A stretch of 8,151 bases of DNA from the NCBI GenBank assembly GCA_012520695.1, contig JAAYNU010000045.1, positions 1-8,151 of the forward strand, read 5' to 3'. The translations under genes were made by a program, and so were the position numbers. Positions 6,178 through 8,151 of the stretch are shown here, in pieces. Numbering within the stretch: the first letter of the stretch is position 1; the number at the start of each line of letters is the position of its first letter. The stretch comes from Erysipelothrix sp. (GTDB lineage Bacteria > Bacillota_I > Bacilli_A > Erysipelotrichales > Erysipelotrichaceae). A model generated the notes under the pieces. It saw only the letters and a list, made by a program, of their open reading frames with translations. It was not told the DNA's origin and made no database searches.

Positions 6178-6615
6178 TTAGAACTGAGCACGAAGACGAA
6201 CGTAAGTCTTATATAAAGATTCAATCATCACAATCGCCAATGCGATCGTAATTGAAATCGTAAATGTCTTCATAAGTAAGCTCATCCCCAACATAAAGTC
6301 CGAAACCATTAGAGCATTCATACTCTGATATGCCGCAATCCCTGGCACCATTGGAAAGACACCAGGAATCGTAAACGTAGTCGTTGGAATCTTTAGTTTT
6401 TTTGCATACACAATCGAACAAATCGATACCACAGCAGCGCCAAAGAACACAGACACCAAGATATTGACCCCAAACTGAAGTAAGACCCAATTCATCATCC
6501 AACCCAATAGACCCGTCAAACCACAGTGCACAAGCACACGCCGAGGAACGTTCACAATAACACCAAAACATAAAGCAGAAATAAAACTGCTTACCATTTG
6601 AATCAATACGTTCAT
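6178..6615 (-). CDS. ThrE-type exporter, small membrane subunit (DUF3815/YjjB-like)
   Basis: Membrane protein of 145 aa with about four or five helices, matching the C-terminal half of ThrE-type threonine/serine exporters (PF12821-like; YjjB in E. coli). The family motif IPGVFPMVPGIAAYQSM is at about residues 83-99, and the N-terminal FGVIVNVPRR segment is typical as well. It starts at ATG 6615-6613, which overlaps the TGA of the large subunit (ATGA), so the two are translationally coupled and probably form one complex. Substrate is uncertain: the Corynebacterium ThrE exports threonine and serine, while E. coli YjjP/YjjB has been associated with succinate export. Nothing in the sequence decides between these. 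Confidence 0.9.
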   Translation of the reverse strand: MNVLIQMVSSFISALCFGVIVNVPRRVLVHCGLTGLLGWMMNWVLLQFGVNILVSVFFGAAVVSICSIVYAKKLKIPTTTFTIPGVFPMVPGIAAYQSMNALMVSDFMLGMSLLMKTFTISITIALAIVMIESLYKTYVRLRAQF

Positions 6616-7364
6616 GAGAATATTTGAAGTGCAGCCATTACACCCGCTCCAATCATCCCCGCAATTAACATGGCCTCAATCATAAAGACGGTCCCTGAGA
6701 TAGTATTCCCAACCAAGAAATCTCGAATCGAGTTCATGATTTGAATTCCCGGAACTAAAATAATAATACAGCCGATAATCACTGTATCAAGATTATGAAC
6801 CAACCCATAACGATTCAAAACACTCACCAAAAACGCAACCAAAAATGTGGAAATAAACTCCTGAAGAAATCGTACTTTCATCAATGACATTAAATTATAA
6901 TAAACATAGTAACCTAAAGAACCAATCGCCATCGTAAGCACAAAGTCCCTCGGGTCTCCTTCAAAAAGAAGCATCATACTTCCTGATATAACGGCTGAAC
7001 AAACAATCTTCAACCACAAAGGAAAATCGATGTCATGATTCTCAAGATAAACTAATTGATCATGTAAATCAGAAACACTCAAACTACCCGCCGAAAAAGA
7101 CCGCGATGGATTATTAACCTCAACGATTTTCTCAAGGTTTTGTTTTCGAGTTACAATGCGCTTCATTTTTGTATTCTTACCATATCGAGTCGTCACAAAG
7201 ATCCCTGTAGGAATCACAAAACTCACCGCTTCGCCTTCACCGGGTTCTTTATCAAGAATTCGATTCATCGTATCCTCGACACGGTGCATCTCTGCTCCGT
7301 TTTCCATCAATATTTTCCCTGCAATAATACAGGAATCTAGGATCAAATCTTCAGTACTTTCCAT
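6612..7364 (-). CDS. ThrE-type exporter, large subunit (DUF1212/YjjP-like)
   Basis: The N-terminal half of a split ThrE-family exporter, 250 aa. A cytoplasmic domain of about 115 residues carries the family signature NGAEMHRVEDTMNRI (22-36) and a SFVIPTGIFVT strand. About five membrane helices follow (roughly 117-135, 140-158, 168-184, 193-208, 222-245), with the conserved loop VPGIQIMNSIRDFLVGN (204-220). The length is normal for the split form. ATG at 7364-7362 has a GAGGTGA site 7 bases upstream. An extended -10 promoter is at 7394-7402. The gene overlaps the small subunit by four bases. No regulator is adjacent. Family membership is clear; the transported compound is inferred from the family only. 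Confidence 0.92.
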   Translation of the reverse strand: MESTEDLILDSCIIAGKILMENGAEMHRVEDTMNRILDKEPGEGEAVSFVIPTGIFVTTRYGKNTKMKRIVTRKQNLEKIVEVNNPSRSFSAGSLSVSDLHDQLVYLENHDIDFPLWLKIVCSAVISGSMMLLFEGDPRDFVLTMAIGSLGYYVYYNLMSLMKVRFLQEFISTFLVAFLVSVLNRYGLVHNLDTVIIGCIIILVPGIQIMNSIRDFLVGNTISGTVFMIEAMLIAGMIGAGVMAALQIFS

Positions 7365-7393
7365 CCACAGATCACCTCACTTATATTATGTCT

Positions 7394-7402
7394 ATAATAG
7401 CA
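7394..7402 (-). promoter_or_regulatory. Extended -10 promoter of the ThrE-type genes
   Basis: The minus strand reads TGC-TATTAT, an extended -10 element, about 30 bases upstream of the ThrE start at 7364. There is no good -35, which extended -10 promoters tolerate. The right arm of the inverted repeat at 7406-7435 falls in the would-be spacer. Confidence 0.45.
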
Positions 7403-7405
7403 TAA

Positions 7406-7435
7406 ACGCACCATCCTTTGCGTAGAATGGTGCGT
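7406..7435. repeat. Perfect 9-bp inverted repeat between the small membrane gene and thrE
   Basis: ACGCACCAT (7406-7414) and ATGGTGCGT (7427-7435) are exact reverse complements around a 12-base loop. It could be a weak terminator for the gene at 7471-7830, but only three T residues follow on the minus strand. Since it reaches to within four bases of the extended -10 of the ThrE genes, an operator or leader structure is equally possible. Confidence 0.65.
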
Positions 7436-7470
7436 AAATTAAATTATATAAATTCTATTTGTTCTGAACT

Positions 7471-7830
7471 TTACTCTGCTGTTTTAAGTTTCTTTACTTT
7501 CAAGTAGTTGAGTAATAAGTAGAAAAGAACAAACACAAGAGCCAATACTGGAAATAGCTTACGCGAAGAATCACCATATACAGATTGACTCTCGATGTAG
7601 AGTGGAATTAATGCCAGTAATGATATTACAAATGCGATGGTTGATGATTCCTTAGTTGGCCATAAAGTAGCAATAACCAATAAGCTAAATAGAATTGCGA
7701 ATATGATAAAGATATAAGAAAGGTCTTCTGGTAACTCCCCAAGCGAACTCAGTATTAATGCAAACCATCCAATTAATGGACTAACACTTAATATAACAAC
7801 CTTTAGATCTAATTTAGGTTTAGTTTTCAT
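7471..7830 (-). CDS. Small four-helix membrane protein of unknown function (119 aa)
   Basis: I do not recognise a family. The protein has a short basic start (MKTKPKLDLK), four hydrophobic helices (about residues 11-29, 36-57, 63-80 and 92-110) and a lysine-rich tail (LKVKKLKTAE), so both ends are probably cytoplasmic. A short polar stretch (YIESQSVYGDSSRK, about 78-91) lies between helices 3 and 4. ATG at 7830-7828 has a GAGGGGG ribosome site six bases upstream, which supports a real gene. It appears to be transcribed alone: 106 bases separate it from the ThrE genes and 234 from the gene upstream. No function can be proposed from its neighbours. Confidence 0.8.
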   Translation of the reverse strand: MKTKPKLDLKVVILSVSPLIGWFALILSSLGELPEDLSYIFIIFAILFSLLVIATLWPTKESSTIAFVISLLALIPLYIESQSVYGDSSRKLFPVLALVFVLFYLLLNYLKVKKLKTAE

Positions 7831-7845
7831 AAATTACCCCCTCTA

Positions 7846-7866
7846 GGGTGTTTCTTATATACACCC
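7846..7866. repeat. 6-bp inverted repeat in the leader of the 119-aa membrane protein
   Basis: GGGTGT (7846-7851) and ACACCC (7861-7866) pair perfectly around a 9-base loop just upstream of the ribosome site at about 7837-7843. It may affect translation or bind a regulator; it is short enough to be chance. Confidence 0.3.
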
Positions 7867-7959
7867 ACTCTTAATATACTTATTACATATTAATCGGTAC
7901 TAACAATGTTCTAGGACCCCCTCCTCTTTAAACTATTTGTGATTATTGTAACTAAGTTT

Positions 7960-7968
7960 ATAATACCA
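7960..7968 (-). promoter_or_regulatory. Possible extended -10 promoter for the 119-aa membrane protein
   Basis: The minus strand reads TGG-TATTAT, an extended -10 without a correctly spaced -35. It would give a leader of about 120 bases. The same bases read on the plus strand give TATAAT (7959-7964) with TTGTGA 16 bases upstream (7937-7942), so the direction of any promoter here is uncertain. Confidence 0.35.
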
Positions 7969-8046
7969 TAAATACGTCAACTTTTATACTTTACAACGCT
8001 TAGCTTTCAGCAACCCGTACAATCCATTTGCTAAACAGACCTAATG

Positions 8047-8078
8047 AAAACCACTAACAAAATGTTAGTGGCTTTTTT
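8047..8078. terminator. Bidirectional intrinsic terminator
   Basis: CCACTAACA (8051-8059) and TGTTAGTGG (8063-8071) form a perfect 9-bp stem around AAA. On the plus strand six T residues follow (8073-8078); on the minus strand four T residues follow (8050-8047). It ends the minus-strand gene at 8065-8151, whose stop codon lies inside the stem, and could also stop any plus-strand transcript. Confidence 0.85.
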
Positions 8079-8151
8079 CTCTGATTTTAGAAACTTCATT
8101 AATAAGATATTCTTGAAGTTCCATGCATTTATCTTTTTCCATCGCTGGAAC
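8065..8151 (-). CDS. C-terminal end of an unidentified protein (partial)
   Basis: An open minus-strand frame enters from the right edge and gives 28 residues (VPAMEKDKCMELQEY, then LINEVSKIREKSH) before TAA at 8067-8065. The composition is that of a charged amphipathic helix. The stop codon sits in the stem of the terminator at 8047-8078, the expected arrangement for a gene end. No family can be named from so little. An internal ATG at residue 4 lacks a visible ribosome site within the window, so this is more likely the tail of a longer gene than a 25-residue peptide. Confidence 0.6.
   Translation of the reverse strand, partial: VPAMEKDKCMELQEYLINEVSKIREKSH

Noticed and set aside
6221..6571. 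A 116-aa minus-strand frame rich in Cys, Trp and Asp
   Set aside because: It is an out-of-frame shadow of the ThrE small-subunit gene with implausible composition.
7140..7425. Plus-strand open frames opposite the ThrE large subunit
   Set aside because: They lie antisense to a clear family member and lack starts with ribosome sites.

Overview
The window looks like chromosomal DNA of a low-GC Gram-positive bacterium (Bacillota). The Shine-Dalgarno sites are AGGAGG-like, intergenic DNA is AT-rich, promoters are sigma-A type, terminators are intrinsic, and genes are packed with ATGA/TAATG overlaps. TGA is used as a normal stop, so this is not a Mycoplasma-type code. The gene content (YtrA-type GntR regulator with a small ABC cluster, DUF969-DUF979-Pcp, split ThrE exporter) would fit an Erysipelothrix-like or related lineage, but that placement is an inference. 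Every gene I accept is on the minus strand, so transcription runs from high to low coordinates. I see no rRNA, tRNA, CRISPR, insertion sequence or phage gene.

In transcription order: (1) the tail of an unidentified gene (8065-8151) ends inside a bidirectional hairpin terminator (8047-8078). (2) A 234-base spacer leads to a single small four-helix membrane protein (7471-7830). (3) A promoter region with a perfect 9-bp inverted repeat precedes two overlapping genes for a split ThrE/YjjP-YjjB-type exporter (6178-7364). (4) A promoter whose spacer holds a perfect 7-bp inverted repeat precedes an operon of DUF969 (5435-6110, broken by a single-base insertion), DUF979 (4485-5435) and pyroglutamyl peptidase Pcp (3824-4468), closed by a strong terminator (3795-3821). 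(5) Five bases beyond that T-tract starts the promoter of a six-gene operon: a small ABC-2-like membrane protein, a canonical ABC ATPase, a second ABC ATPase with degenerate motifs, another small membrane protein, a YtrA-type GntR regulator and a third small membrane protein (147-678) that is broken by two frameshifts.

The ABC operon has the architecture of ytr-type systems, in which a short GntR repressor controls its own operon. A 16-base perfect palindrome lies across the -10 element and expected start site, and is the natural candidate operator. The Pcp operon links release of N-terminal pyroglutamate from peptides with a two-component membrane protein pair that may move pyroglutamate (5-oxoproline).

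The most useful points for a reader are the reconstruction of two genes that simple ORF calling splits or misses, the corrected TTG start of the GntR gene, the asymmetric ATPase pair, and three candidate operators. I did not find a convincingly novel defence or mobile system.
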